A DNA stretch of 10,824 bases from Ruminococcus sp. (GCF_019417665.1 NZ_DXUU01000066.1:1-10824); one strand, 5' to 3'; numbered from the stretch's first letter, positions 1-6,169 are shown. The notes: generated by a model from the sequence alone, not told the origin. Translations and numbers: made by a program.

Positions 1-145
1 GGATCTGCACCTGTTCGCCAATCAGGTCAAACGGTACAGAATACTTATTGAGACCATCGCTGATGAGATAGTCTTTGCCAACAGCCTGTTGCTTCCACAC
101 AGACGGCTCATACGGCTGTTTCGGAAGCGGCAGCATGAATTCCTT
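1..145 (-). pseudogene. istA: IS21-family transposase IstA, internal fragment
   Basis: Reading the minus strand from position 145 down to 2 gives 48 uninterrupted codons. They include LPLPKQPYEPSVWK and, further on, NKYSVPFDLIGEQVQI. This pattern (L-P-x-x-P-Y-E-P, a Trp, then Y-S-V-P-F/Y-x-x-I-G) is typical of the region after the DDE catalytic core in IS21-type IstA, which cuts and joins IS21 ends with its ATPase partner IstB. The frame runs off the window edge at its C-terminal side. On its N-terminal side it stops being IstA-like exactly at 145/146, where the 293-bp repeat begins. The catalytic core is therefore missing here and the gene is broken at this point. The rest of the IS, including istB, would lie to the left of position 1 if it survives. 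The family call rests on recognised motifs, not an alignment. Confidence 0.72.
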
Positions 146-438
146 GTATGATAGATGAAGAATTGGCTGGGGAGTTGGCTTTGAATTGATTGCATCTGTC
201 CATTCTAGTCGCTTTTTCAATCAGAAAACGATAGCATCAAAAAGAAAACGTTAACTCCTAAAATAAAACGATAGCAAGTTATCGTTTTATTTTACCCCGA
301 AAATAACAAACAGCCACAGCGATTTTGACTTCAATGTGGCTGTTATCGTTTGATAATTGCCGGAAATGTGCTTATTTCTCGGATTTTTTACAATAAAAAT
401 GCACCCAACGATTGTATCATTCGTTAGGTGCAGATATG
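146..438. repeat. 293-bp direct repeat, left copy
   Basis: Every base of 146-438 matches 4841-5133 by direct reading (offset 4,695). The repeat starts inside the last 14 codons of the large primase-helicase gene, so this left copy carries only the tail of that gene, including its stop, followed by about 250 non-coding bases. The non-coding part has three hairpins (259-294, 309-344, 400-432) and several AAAACGATAGC-type boxes. To the left it abuts the IstA fragment; to the right it meets the unique left end of the element (TTCCGAGGAGAC). It is best explained as the end of a preceding tandem copy of the element. Confidence 0.93.
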
Positions 439-468
439 TTCCGAGGAGACTAAAAATAAAACGATAGC
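225..468. repeat. AAAACGATAGC box cluster around the element junction
   Basis: The 11-mer AAAACGATAGC occurs at 225-235, 265-275 and 458-468. Close inverted relatives (GTTATCGTTT) occur at 278-288 and 342-351. The last direct copy lies inside the left end of the unique part, and the 16-mer AAAATAAAACGATAGC is shared exactly between 260-275 and 453-468. The right-hand repeat copy repeats the first four boxes at 4920-4930, 4960-4970, 4973-4983 and 5037-5046. One further GTTATCGTTTT lies inside the recombinase gene at 1341-1351. Clustering on both sides of 438/439, just upstream of the recombinase promoter, suggests protein-binding sites: recombinase arm sites, iterons or an operator. Which of these applies is unknown. 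Confidence 0.6.
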
Positions 469-484
469 GATGCAATTAAAAACA

Positions 485-513
485 TTGTATTTTCCACGGA
501 TTTCTGCTATAAT
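485..513 (+). promoter_or_regulatory. sigma-A-type promoter for the recombinase operon
   Basis: TTGTAT at 485-490 and TATAAT at 508-513 are separated by 17 bases, and TGC at 505-507 makes an extended -10. Transcription would begin near 520, leaving a leader of about 70 nt before the recombinase ATG at 591. The promoter lies in the unique left end of the element, so the element carries its own expression signal. An AAAACGATAGC box ends 16 bases upstream of the -35, where a regulator could act. Confidence 0.75.
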
Positions 514-590
514 GAATAAGTAGTTATCACTGCATTTTCTTCAATTTAAGTAGACTATTTTTGAACCAGCACAGGAATGAGGGAAATCCC

Positions 591-1568
591 ATGGATGAAG
601 AAAGACGAGTAAAACAAATTAAATTCGTACCATCTATGCCAAAATTATATTACAATGTAGGTATCTACTGCCGCATTAGTACTCGAAGTCAGGAACAACT
701 GCATAGTATGGCGAATCAAGTTTCATGGCTAACGCAAAAAGTTGCTGCTGATTCTCGCTGGAGATTGGCTGACATCTATCTTGATTTTCGATCATGCACA
801 GAGACCGATAATCGAGAGGAATTTCAACGAATGATAAAGGATTGTAAAAGCAAAAAGCTCGACATTGTTTTGACCAAATGCATCAGCCGGTTTGGAAGAA
901 ACACTGCTGAAATTCTTGATATATTACAAAAACTCACTTCTTTTGGTACAGAAGTTATTTTTGATGAAGAAAATCTCAGCACTGCTTATGGTGAAAATAC
1001 TTTCATTATTTCTTTGATTGAAGCAATCGCACAAGAAGAAAGTGAAAACCGCAGCCAAAATGTTTACTGGGGTATCAAAAAGAAAGTCATTGATGGCACA
1101 TCTAAAATTTATACTCGCAAATGCTATGGATATACCAATGACGAAAATGGCGAACTGATAATTCAGTCTCGAGAAGCAGAGGTCGTGCAACTGATTTTTG
1201 ATTTGTATTTACAAGGTAAAAGTATTGTTGGAATCAAGAAAGAACTGGAACAGCGGCACATATCATCTCCTTCTGGAAAAACACAATGGTATAATAGAAC
1301 AATTGATAATATTTTGAGTAATGAAAAATATGTTGGGGACGTTATCGTTTTCAAAACATACACCACTGGGTTTCCCAATCGAAAGCGAGTTACCAATTTC
1401 GGCGAAAAGAACAAATATTTATCCGCTAAAAGTCATCCTGCAATTATTTCAAGAGAGGATTTCGATGCAGTTCAGGATGAAAAATTGAAAAGAAGCAATG
1501 TTATTCGTGATGGAAATGGTGTTAGAAGAAAAAATACAAAATATAGCTCCAAAAAAGAAAACCAGTAA
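591..1568 (+). CDS. serine recombinase (resolvase/invertase family, short form)
   Basis: Site-specific recombinase, 325 aa from ATG 591. Residues about 20-155 form the resolvase catalytic domain: the nucleophile is Ser30 in VGIYCRISTRS, and the ISRFGRN segment supplies Arg100 and Arg103. A helix follows (SENRSQNVYWGIKKK), then the 'recombinase' DNA-binding domain from about 178 (YGYTNDENGELII) to about 295 (SHPAIISREDFDAVQ). Large serine recombinases usually add a zinc ribbon and coiled coil and reach 450-550 aa; here the protein ends after a basic tail with no Cys-x2-Cys pair. ATG 591 is preferred because GAGGG at 579-583 sits 7 bases upstream. A TTG at 561 would add 10 residues but has no visible Shine-Dalgarno site. 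The gene is the first in the element and probably excises or inserts it. It is followed after 37 bases, or with overlap if an upstream start is used, by the large fusion gene. The missing tail may be natural to a short subfamily or a truncation. Confidence 0.93.
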   Translation: MDEERRVKQIKFVPSMPKLYYNVGIYCRISTRSQEQLHSMANQVSWLTQKVAADSRWRLADIYLDFRSCTETDNREEFQRMIKDCKSKKLDIVLTKCISRFGRNTAEILDILQKLTSFGTEVIFDEENLSTAYGENTFIISLIEAIAQEESENRSQNVYWGIKKKVIDGTSKIYTRKCYGYTNDENGELIIQSREAEVVQLIFDLYLQGKSIVGIKKELEQRHISSPSGKTQWYNRTIDNILSNEKYVGDVIVFKTYTTGFPNRKRVTNFGEKNKYLSAKSHPAIISREDFDAVQDEKLKRSNVIRDGNGVRRKNTKYSSKKENQ

Positions 1569-1605
1569 ATATTATCTACTCGGATATAATGAAACAAAAA
1601 GGAGT

Positions 1606-4600
1606 GTGGTCACTATCAAAACACTCATACTCAATGGATCTCCACGAAAAAACGGCGATACAACTTTTCTGATTCAAGAATTAACGAAACAGCTGCATGG
1701 AGACATTAAAATTGTTAACGCCTATACTGCAAATATTTCTCCCTGTATCGACTGCCGGAAATGTCGAGAACAATTCGGATGTATCATAAAAGATGAGATG
1801 CAGGAAGTGTATCAGTATCTTGAAACATGTGACAATGTTGTAATCGCATCGCCGATCTACTTCTCGGAACTGACGGGAAAGCTGTTGGATATTGGCAGTC
1901 GGCTGCAGCTATATTTTTCTGCCAAACAGTTTTTGCATGAATCACCAGAGTTAAAACAAAAAAAGGGAGTAGTTTTACTTGCAGGCGGCGGTTCCGGAAA
2001 TCCGCAAAAAGCCTATGAAACGGCAGTATGTCTCATGCATTATATGAATACACAGCAGATCTACCCTTTGGTTTGTAGCCATAATACAGATCACGTTCCT
2101 GCCGAAAAAGATGAAAGAGTTCTGTCTGAAATCAAGAAAGCCGCTGAATTCTTGAATCCATCCAGAGAAGAGATTTTATTTTCTGCTGCTTCTGTCACCA
2201 TGAAAAGTACACCAAGTGAAAAAATTGATCTGTTTCGTTCCCTCTTCCGTGGAAGAGAAGATGTTTATGCATTGCGATGGCATAATCAAAAGACTGGAAA
2301 AAGTGGTTATTCCCCTGTATGCCGAAATAAGTGGATACCTGGTATTTGTCATCTGCCTCAGGTAAAGTGCGCTGACTGCAATTATCGCAGTTATGAGCCA
2401 GTTACGGACAAGACAATTTATCTTCATCTTGCAGGAAAGGATTTGCTGTGTCGGGATGTTGTTGGAATTTACCCTATGCTCCCAGATGAAACGACCTATT
2501 TTCTTGCGATTGATTTTGACGAAGAAAACTGGATGGAGGATGCTTCAGCAGTCAGACAAGTTTGTCAGGAACATCATATTCCAGCATCTGTGGAACGCTC
2601 CCGTTCCGGAAACGGTGCTCATTTGTGGATATTTTTTGATACACCAATTTCAGCAAAAACAGCACGGCAGCTTGGCTCTTGTCTGCTGACTTTGGCTATG
2701 CAGCAACGTCATGAAATTCATTTTGATTCCTATGACAGAATGTTTCCAAATCAGGATACCATGCCTTCCGGCGGCTTTGGTAATCTGATCGCACTTCCGC
2801 TGCAAAAACAGGCGCTTGTTCAAGGAAACAGTGCTTTTGTCAATGAAAAATTTGTCCCTTATGCTGACCAGTGGGCTTATCTTTCCACTATTTCAAAAAT
2901 GCAGATTTCAGAAACGGAACAATTTATTCAAACACACAGGAAAGATACAGATTTGGGCGAATTGTTTCGGGAAGAAACATCTGACAAACCATGGATGCTG
3001 CCCATCTCAGAAAGCAACCAACTATGTGCGTATCCAGAAGAAATTCACGTAGTTATCTCAAATCTGCTTTACATTCCCAAAGTCGGTATTACGCAAAATG
3101 GTCTCAATCGAATCAAAAGGCTGGCTGCTTTCAAAAATCCCGATTTCTATAAAGCACAGGCAATGCATATGTCCACTTATGGAAAACCTCGTATCATTTC
3201 CCTTGCCAGTGAAGATGAAAACTATATCATGCTGCCAAGAGGCTGCAAAGAAGCGTTGATGCAACTGATGATGGAAAATGATTCAAAGGTTCATTTTACT
3301 GATGAAACCGTTTCCGGCAGAACAATCAACGTTTCATTTTGCGGAACGCTACGTCCAGAACAACAAGATGCAGTACAGGCTCTGGCAATGTATAATACTG
3401 GCGTTCTTGCAGCAACCACGGCATTTGGAAAAACAGTAACCGCCGCCGGAATTATTGCAAATCGCAAAGTCAATACCTTGATTTTGGTACATACCCAGAC
3501 ACTCTTGGAGCAGTGGAAAAAATCTTTGACCGAATTTCTGGATATTCACGAAGTATTACCGGAAGAACCGGTCAAACGTGGACGAAAAAGAAAACGCTCA
3601 CTCATTGGACAGCTTGGAAGCAGTAAAAATACACTGAATCAGATCATTGATATTGCAGTAATGCAATCACTATATCATGATGGCGAGGTCAAGCCCATAG
3701 TCAATCAATACGGAATGGTTCTGGTAGATGAGTGTCATCATATTTCAGCATTCAGCTTTGAAGCAATCCTACGGGAAACACATGCAAAATATGTATACGG
3801 ATTGACAGCAACACCGAAACGATCAGACGGACATCAGCCCATTATTTTTATGCAGTGCGGTCCAATCCGCTATCAGGCAGATGCAAAAGAATACGCACAA
3901 AAACATAATTTTTCTCACATTCTTATACCTAGATTTACAAAATATCGAGCTGTCACAGATGAAAAAATGACAATTACACAGCATTACCAGGCAATTTGTG
4001 AAAGCAATACCCGAAATCAAATGATTTCTGAGGACGTAAAACAGGCTGTTTCGGATGGCAGAACACCCATTGTCATTTCAGAATGCACCTTACATATTAC
4101 CAAGCTATATGAACTTTTGCAAAATTCTGCTGACCATGTTATCATTCTGAATGGAAAAGGAACTGCAAAAGAAAAACGTGAACGGCTTGCAATGATACAA
4201 ACTCTCCCGGAAAATGAAAGCGTCATTCTCCTTGCAACAGGCAAATATATCGGTGAAGGCTTTGATTTTCCACGATTAGACACACTATTTCTAACAATGC
4301 CGATTTCATGGTCTGGTACGCTGGCACAATATGCTGGACGACTACACAGGGAACATGACGGAAAAACCAGTGTTGTCATTTACGACTATGCAGATCTGCA
4401 CGTTCCCATGTTTGAAAACATGTATAAGAAACGATTAAGAGGATATGCGCAACTCGGTTATACACTTGCTGCAGAGCAACAGAAAGAAATCGATTTTCAG
4501 AGTATTTATTCCAATGAAAAATATGTAAAAGATTTGCTTTTGGATATAGCCTCAGCGAAACGCTCACTCGTCATTTGCGGCGGATACTATTCTACTGGAT

Positions 4601-4884
4601 ATGTGAATCAGATTTTGAAAATCGCTGAAACGCTTTATGCAAACAACGTGTCAATGAAGGTAATCATCAAAAAATCAAGCACCTCCTATCATGAAAAATT
4701 GGTGCAGTTATTTTCATTTCATGGATTTCAGTGTACGTTAAAAAATCATATCAATCACAGTTTTGCTATCATTGATGAGAAAACTGTGTGGTATGGCTGT
4801 TCTGAGTTATTTGCTGCTTCAGATGACATTTGCGTACTGCGTATGATAGATGAAGAATTGGCTGGGGAGTTGGCTTTGAATTGA
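1606..4884 (+). CDS. Fe-S flavoprotein-like / TOTE-type primase / SF2 helicase / PLD-like fusion
   Basis: About 1,092 aa from GTG 1606, uninterrupted. Residues 5-185 are flavodoxin-fold, like NADPH-FMN reductases: TLILNGSPRKNGDT for FMN phosphate binding, CIDCRKCREQFGC (Cys47, 50, 53, 59; the spacing of iron-sulfur flavoproteins) and SPIYFSELTGKLLD. From about 203 comes the archaeo-eukaryotic primase domain seen in TOTE systems: FRSLFRGREDVYALRW, KTGKSGYSPVC, a Cys pair (CADC), the catalytic FLAIDFDEENW (Asp303, Asp305) and SGNGAHLWIFF (His339). Residues about 580-960 are a superfamily II helicase: TTAFGKT (Lys609), VDECHH (Asp708, Glu709), GLTATP and QYAGRLHR. The last 120 residues resemble a PLD-like domain, but the HxK motif is degenerate (HSFAIIDEKTVWYG). 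The start is uncertain: ATC at 1615 sits where the family's ATG is expected, 10 bases after AAAGGAG, and an in-frame ATG at 1498 overlaps the recombinase. It probably unwinds and primes DNA for the element or acts in a conflict with other DNA; the role of the redox domain is unknown. Confidence 0.88.
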   Translation: MVTIKTLILNGSPRKNGDTTFLIQELTKQLHGDIKIVNAYTANISPCIDCRKCREQFGCIIKDEMQEVYQYLETCDNVVIASPIYFSELTGKLLDIGSRLQLYFSAKQFLHESPELKQKKGVVLLAGGGSGNPQKAYETAVCLMHYMNTQQIYPLVCSHNTDHVPAEKDERVLSEIKKAAEFLNPSREEILFSAASVTMKSTPSEKIDLFRSLFRGREDVYALRWHNQKTGKSGYSPVCRNKWIPGICHLPQVKCADCNYRSYEPVTDKTIYLHLAGKDLLCRDVVGIYPMLPDETTYFLAIDFDEENWMEDASAVRQVCQEHHIPASVERSRSGNGAHLWIFFDTPISAKTARQLGSCLLTLAMQQRHEIHFDSYDRMFPNQDTMPSGGFGNLIALPLQKQALVQGNSAFVNEKFVPYADQWAYLSTISKMQISETEQFIQTHRKDTDLGELFREETSDKPWMLPISESNQLCAYPEEIHVVISNLLYIPKVGITQNGLNRIKRLAAFKNPDFYKAQAMHMSTYGKPRIISLASEDENYIMLPRGCKEALMQLMMENDSKVHFTDETVSGRTINVSFCGTLRPEQQDAVQALAMYNTGVLAATTAFGKTVTAAGIIANRKVNTLILVHTQTLLEQWKKSLTEFLDIHEVLPEEPVKRGRKRKRSLIGQLGSSKNTLNQIIDIAVMQSLYHDGEVKPIVNQYGMVLVDECHHISAFSFEAILRETHAKYVYGLTATPKRSDGHQPIIFMQCGPIRYQADAKEYAQKHNFSHILIPRFTKYRAVTDEKMTITQHYQAICESNTRNQMISEDVKQAVSDGRTPIVISECTLHITKLYELLQNSADHVIILNGKGTAKEKRERLAMIQTLPENESVILLATGKYIGEGFDFPRLDTLFLTMPISWSGTLAQYAGRLHREHDGKTSVVIYDYADLHVPMFENMYKKRLRGYAQLGYTLAAEQQKEIDFQSIYSNEKYVKDLLLDIASAKRSLVICGGYYSTGYVNQILKIAETLYANNVSMKVIIKKSSTSYHEKLVQLFSFHGFQCTLKNHINHSFAIIDEKTVWYGCSELFAASDDICVLRMIDEELAGELALN

Positions 4885-4953
4885 TTGCATCTGTCCATTC
4901 TAGTCGCTTTTTCAATCAGAAAACGATAGCATCAAAAAGAAAACGTTAACTCC

Positions 4954-4989
4954 TAAAATAAAACGATAGCAAGTTATCGTTTTATTTTA
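4954..4989. repeat. 15-bp perfect inverted repeat in element right end
   Basis: TAAAATAAAACGATA at 4954-4968 pairs with TATCGTTTTATTTTA at 4975-4989 around the loop GCAAGT. The left repeat copy has it at 259-294. It is 69 bases after the primase-helicase stop and its 3' arm is U-rich, so it could end transcription. Each arm also carries one AAAACGATA half-box, so a protein-binding dyad or a replication-origin hairpin is equally possible. Confidence 0.7.
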
Positions 4990-5003
4990 CCCCGAAAATA
5001 ACA

Positions 5004-5039
5004 AACAGCCACAGCGATTTTGACTTCAATGTGGCTGTT
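5004..5039 (+). terminator. 10-bp stem-loop, possible terminator or origin hairpin
   Basis: AACAGCCACA at 5004-5013 pairs perfectly with TGTGGCTGTT at 5030-5039 across a 16-base loop, followed by ATCGTTTG. The left repeat copy has it at 309-344. The stem is the most GC-rich in this non-coding block, but the U-tract is short, so termination is plausible and not certain. Confidence 0.5.
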
Positions 5040-5094
5040 ATCGTTTGATAATTGCCGGAAATGTGCTTATTTCTCGGATTTTTTACAATAAAAA

Positions 5095-5127
5095 TGCACC
5101 CAACGATTGTATCATTCGTTAGGTGCA
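5095..5127 (-). terminator. hairpin with minus-strand U-tract at the element edge
   Basis: TGCACCCAACGA at 5095-5106 pairs with TCGTTAGGTGCA at 5116-5127 with a single mismatch and a 9-base loop. Read on the minus strand the stem is followed by TTTTTATTG, the form of an intrinsic terminator. It ends 6 bases inside the element's right edge and would block transcripts entering from the right-hand flank. The left copy is at 400-432, 6 bases before the 438/439 junction, so it may also mark the recombination site. Confidence 0.6.
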
Positions 5128-5218
5128 GATATGGTTGCGGGAGTCCGCAGTCTATAATATGTACAACAATACACTATATCAAATCCGCATAATCGGTGGC
5201 ATCCCTTTAAATACACAC

Positions 5219-5265
5219 AAGTCTCTATCAATTATTTCAATAGTTGACAGAGACTTTTTATTTTT
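5219..5265 (+). terminator. intrinsic terminator, plus strand
   Basis: AAGTCTCTATCAA at 5219-5231 pairs with TTGACAGAGACTT at 5244-5256 (one mismatch), and the stem runs into TTTTTATTTTT. No plus-strand gene lies between the element edge and this hairpin, so it ends read-through from the element, or belongs to a small transcript whose upstream part was removed by the insertion (a TATAAT stands at 5153-5158). Confidence 0.7.
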
Positions 5266-5314
5266 ACAGTCATTGAAAGCACTGAGCAAAATAGATATGG
5301 CAAACACCAAATAT

Positions 5315-5379
5315 AAAAAAAGCAACCGCCCAACCGAAGCCAGACGATTGCATAGAATAACGTAGCAAAAGGAAGTTGC
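5315..5379 (-). ncRNA. candidate small RNA, about 65 nt
   Basis: On the minus strand a near-consensus promoter (5386-5414) would start transcription near 5379. A strong terminator hairpin follows at once: 5340-5351 pairs with 5322-5333 as twelve base pairs including G-U pairs, the loop is CUUCGG (a C-G pair closing a UUCG tetraloop), and seven U residues follow (A at 5315-5321 on the plus strand). The product would be about 65 nt with a pyrimidine-rich segment AACTTCCTTTTGC near its 5' end, which resembles an anti-Shine-Dalgarno sequence. There is no convincing reading frame. The hairpin could instead be the terminator of the dockerin gene just upstream (stop at 5434-5436). Confidence 0.5.
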
Positions 5380-5385
5380 ATTTAT

Positions 5386-5414
5386 AGTATAGCACAATTG
5401 CCGATATCTGTAAA
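5386..5414 (-). promoter_or_regulatory. sigma-A-type promoter facing the candidate small RNA
   Basis: On the minus strand TTTACA (5414-5409) and TATACT (5391-5386) are separated by exactly 17 bases, and TGC directly precedes the -10 as an extended element. It points away from the dockerin gene's 3' end toward the UUCG hairpin 35-70 bases downstream. No protein gene of convincing quality lies downstream before the element edge. Confidence 0.62.
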
Positions 5415-5433
5415 TACTGTTAGCTATATTTTT

Positions 5434-6060
5434 TTAAAAATGATTCTTATTCCCTTCAGCAAAGGCGGCTATGGCAGAGCAATCTAGGGCACTCACCTTT
5501 CCATCATTATTGGCATCGGCAGCCAGCATTTGTTTTTCCGTCAAACTCATACTACCGGAAACTTGACTTGCCAAATATTTAGCTAAATATTCAGCATCTG
5601 AATTATTTACGTATCCATCCTGATTGACGTCCCCCACTAGTACATAAATAGGCGTAATTACAGCGCCATTGCTGGTTTCGTAACTGTAATTCATCGAGAA
5701 TGACGTCACAGTAGTAGGCGTATACCATGTGGATTTGGAAAGATAACCCCCTCCATTAATTTTAGGGGAACCAGAGTATGATGTTGTCAATGCAGATAAA
5801 TTTGAAGAATACGAAGATTGAAAATTTGCAGCGTTAACAATCAAATCTCCCTTTTGACTTGCCCCGAACGTGTAATTGCTTTTTTTAATTGCAACGCTGG
5901 AATACCATTCCATTCCAATTGTAGATGTTTTCTCTACCATTCTCCAAGTATGCTGCTGACCAGAATAGTATGCATTCGCTGGAATGGTAATGCTCATCAT
6001 TGGAATTGCAAAAACAGCAGCTGAAATAGACGCAATAATTTTTTTCATTCTTTTTTTCAT
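5434..6060 (-). CDS. secreted dockerin type I protein, unknown N-terminal domain
   Basis: 208 aa. Residues 1-30 are a signal peptide: a Lys/Arg-rich start (MKKRMKKI), a hydrophobic core and an ANA cleavage site. Residues 31-138 are rich in Ser, Tyr, Thr and Asn; I do not recognise the fold and see no catalytic motif. Residues 141-203 form a dockerin with two calcium loops of the form D-x-N-x-D-G-x-V-x-x-x-D: Asp144, Asn146, Asp148, Asp155 and Asp182, Asn184, Asp186, Asp193. Dockerins plug into cohesins, so the protein probably docks onto a cell-surface or cellulosome scaffold outside the cell. The ATG at 6060 is supported by GGGAGGA ending about 6 bases upstream. The second dockerin gene (6905-7330) points the opposite way. 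It may be a binding or structural component, or a very small enzyme; function is unassigned. Confidence 0.9.
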   Translation of the reverse strand: MKKRMKKIIASISAAVFAIPMMSITIPANAYYSGQQHTWRMVEKTSTIGMEWYSSVAIKKSNYTFGASQKGDLIVNAANFQSSYSSNLSALTTSYSGSPKINGGGYLSKSTWYTPTTVTSFSMNYSYETSNGAVITPIYVLVGDVNQDGYVNNSDAEYLAKYLASQVSGSMSLTEKQMLAADANNDGKVSALDCSAIAAFAEGNKNHF

Positions 6061-6135
6061 GATGTTCCTCCCAAGTATTTATTTTGTAAACGTAATAGAA
6101 ACAGAGTTGATATACATCAATTTATTTCTATCATA

Positions 6136-6169
6136 AGTATAACATGGATAATCGTCGAATCATGTCAAA
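6136..6169 (-). promoter_or_regulatory. probable promoter and 0A-box-like pair upstream of the first dockerin gene
   Basis: On the minus strand an extended -10 (TGT-TATACT, with TATACT at 6141-6136) lies 75 bases upstream of the ATG. TTGACA at 6168-6163 is 21 bases away, too far for an ordinary -35. On the plus strand the same stretch reads CGTCGAA (6153-6159), three bases, then TGTCAAA (6163-6169). Each 7-mer is one base from the Spo0A box TGTCGAA, with the 3-base gap known for tandem 0A boxes. The overlap with the upstream promoter region would fit control by a Spo0A-type protein. This is inference from the sequence pattern. Confidence 0.4.

Larger units (their letters stand above)
439..5133 (+). 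mobile_element. candidate 4.7-kb serine-recombinase element with primase-helicase
   Basis: The limits come from where the two 293-bp copies diverge: after 438 (TTCCGAGG follows) and after 5133 (GTTGCGGG follows). Within them lie a strong promoter (485-513), a serine recombinase, a giant Fe-S-flavoprotein/primase/helicase protein and a structured non-coding right end. A recombinase of this family normally excises DNA as a circle, and a primase-helicase could copy that circle. The join at 438/439 has the arrangement expected of a circle or tandem junction (right end directly followed by left end). No relaxase, capsid, cargo resistance gene or plasmid Rep is visible. Exact ends, mobility and target are inferred; an assembly artefact could give the same picture. 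Confidence 0.6.
4841..5133. repeat. 293-bp direct repeat, right copy (element right end)
   Basis: Identical to 146-438. Here it is in its native place: it contains the last codons and stop (4882-4884) of the primase-helicase gene, then about 250 non-coding bases to the element's right edge. Identity between the copies implies recent duplication, active gene conversion or an assembly effect. After 5133 the sequence departs from the left copy (GTTGCGGGAGTCC instead of TTCCGAGGAGAC). Confidence 0.93.

Noticed and set aside
225..468. CRISPR array
   Set aside because: The repeated 11-mers are in mixed orientation and irregularly spaced (3 to 180 bases), with no cas genes in the window.
287..475. 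Minus-strand 62-codon frame across the repeat and junction
   Set aside because: It runs through three hairpins and the element junction, has no Shine-Dalgarno site and shows no known motif.
146..5133. The two 293-bp copies as LTRs or classical attL/attR
   Set aside because: The copies include the tail of a coding gene and have no TG...CA LTR ends. Serine-recombinase att cores are only a few bases, so a tandem-copy remnant fits better.
5123..5365. Plus-strand 80-codon frame at the right edge of the element
   Set aside because: It crosses the element edge and the plus-strand terminator at 5219-5265, and has no recognisable sequence.
5179..5397. Minus-strand 72-codon frame with one hydrophobic stretch
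   Set aside because: It begins with a TTG just after the promoter without a ribosome-binding site and runs straight through the UUCG terminator hairpin, so a small RNA is the better reading.
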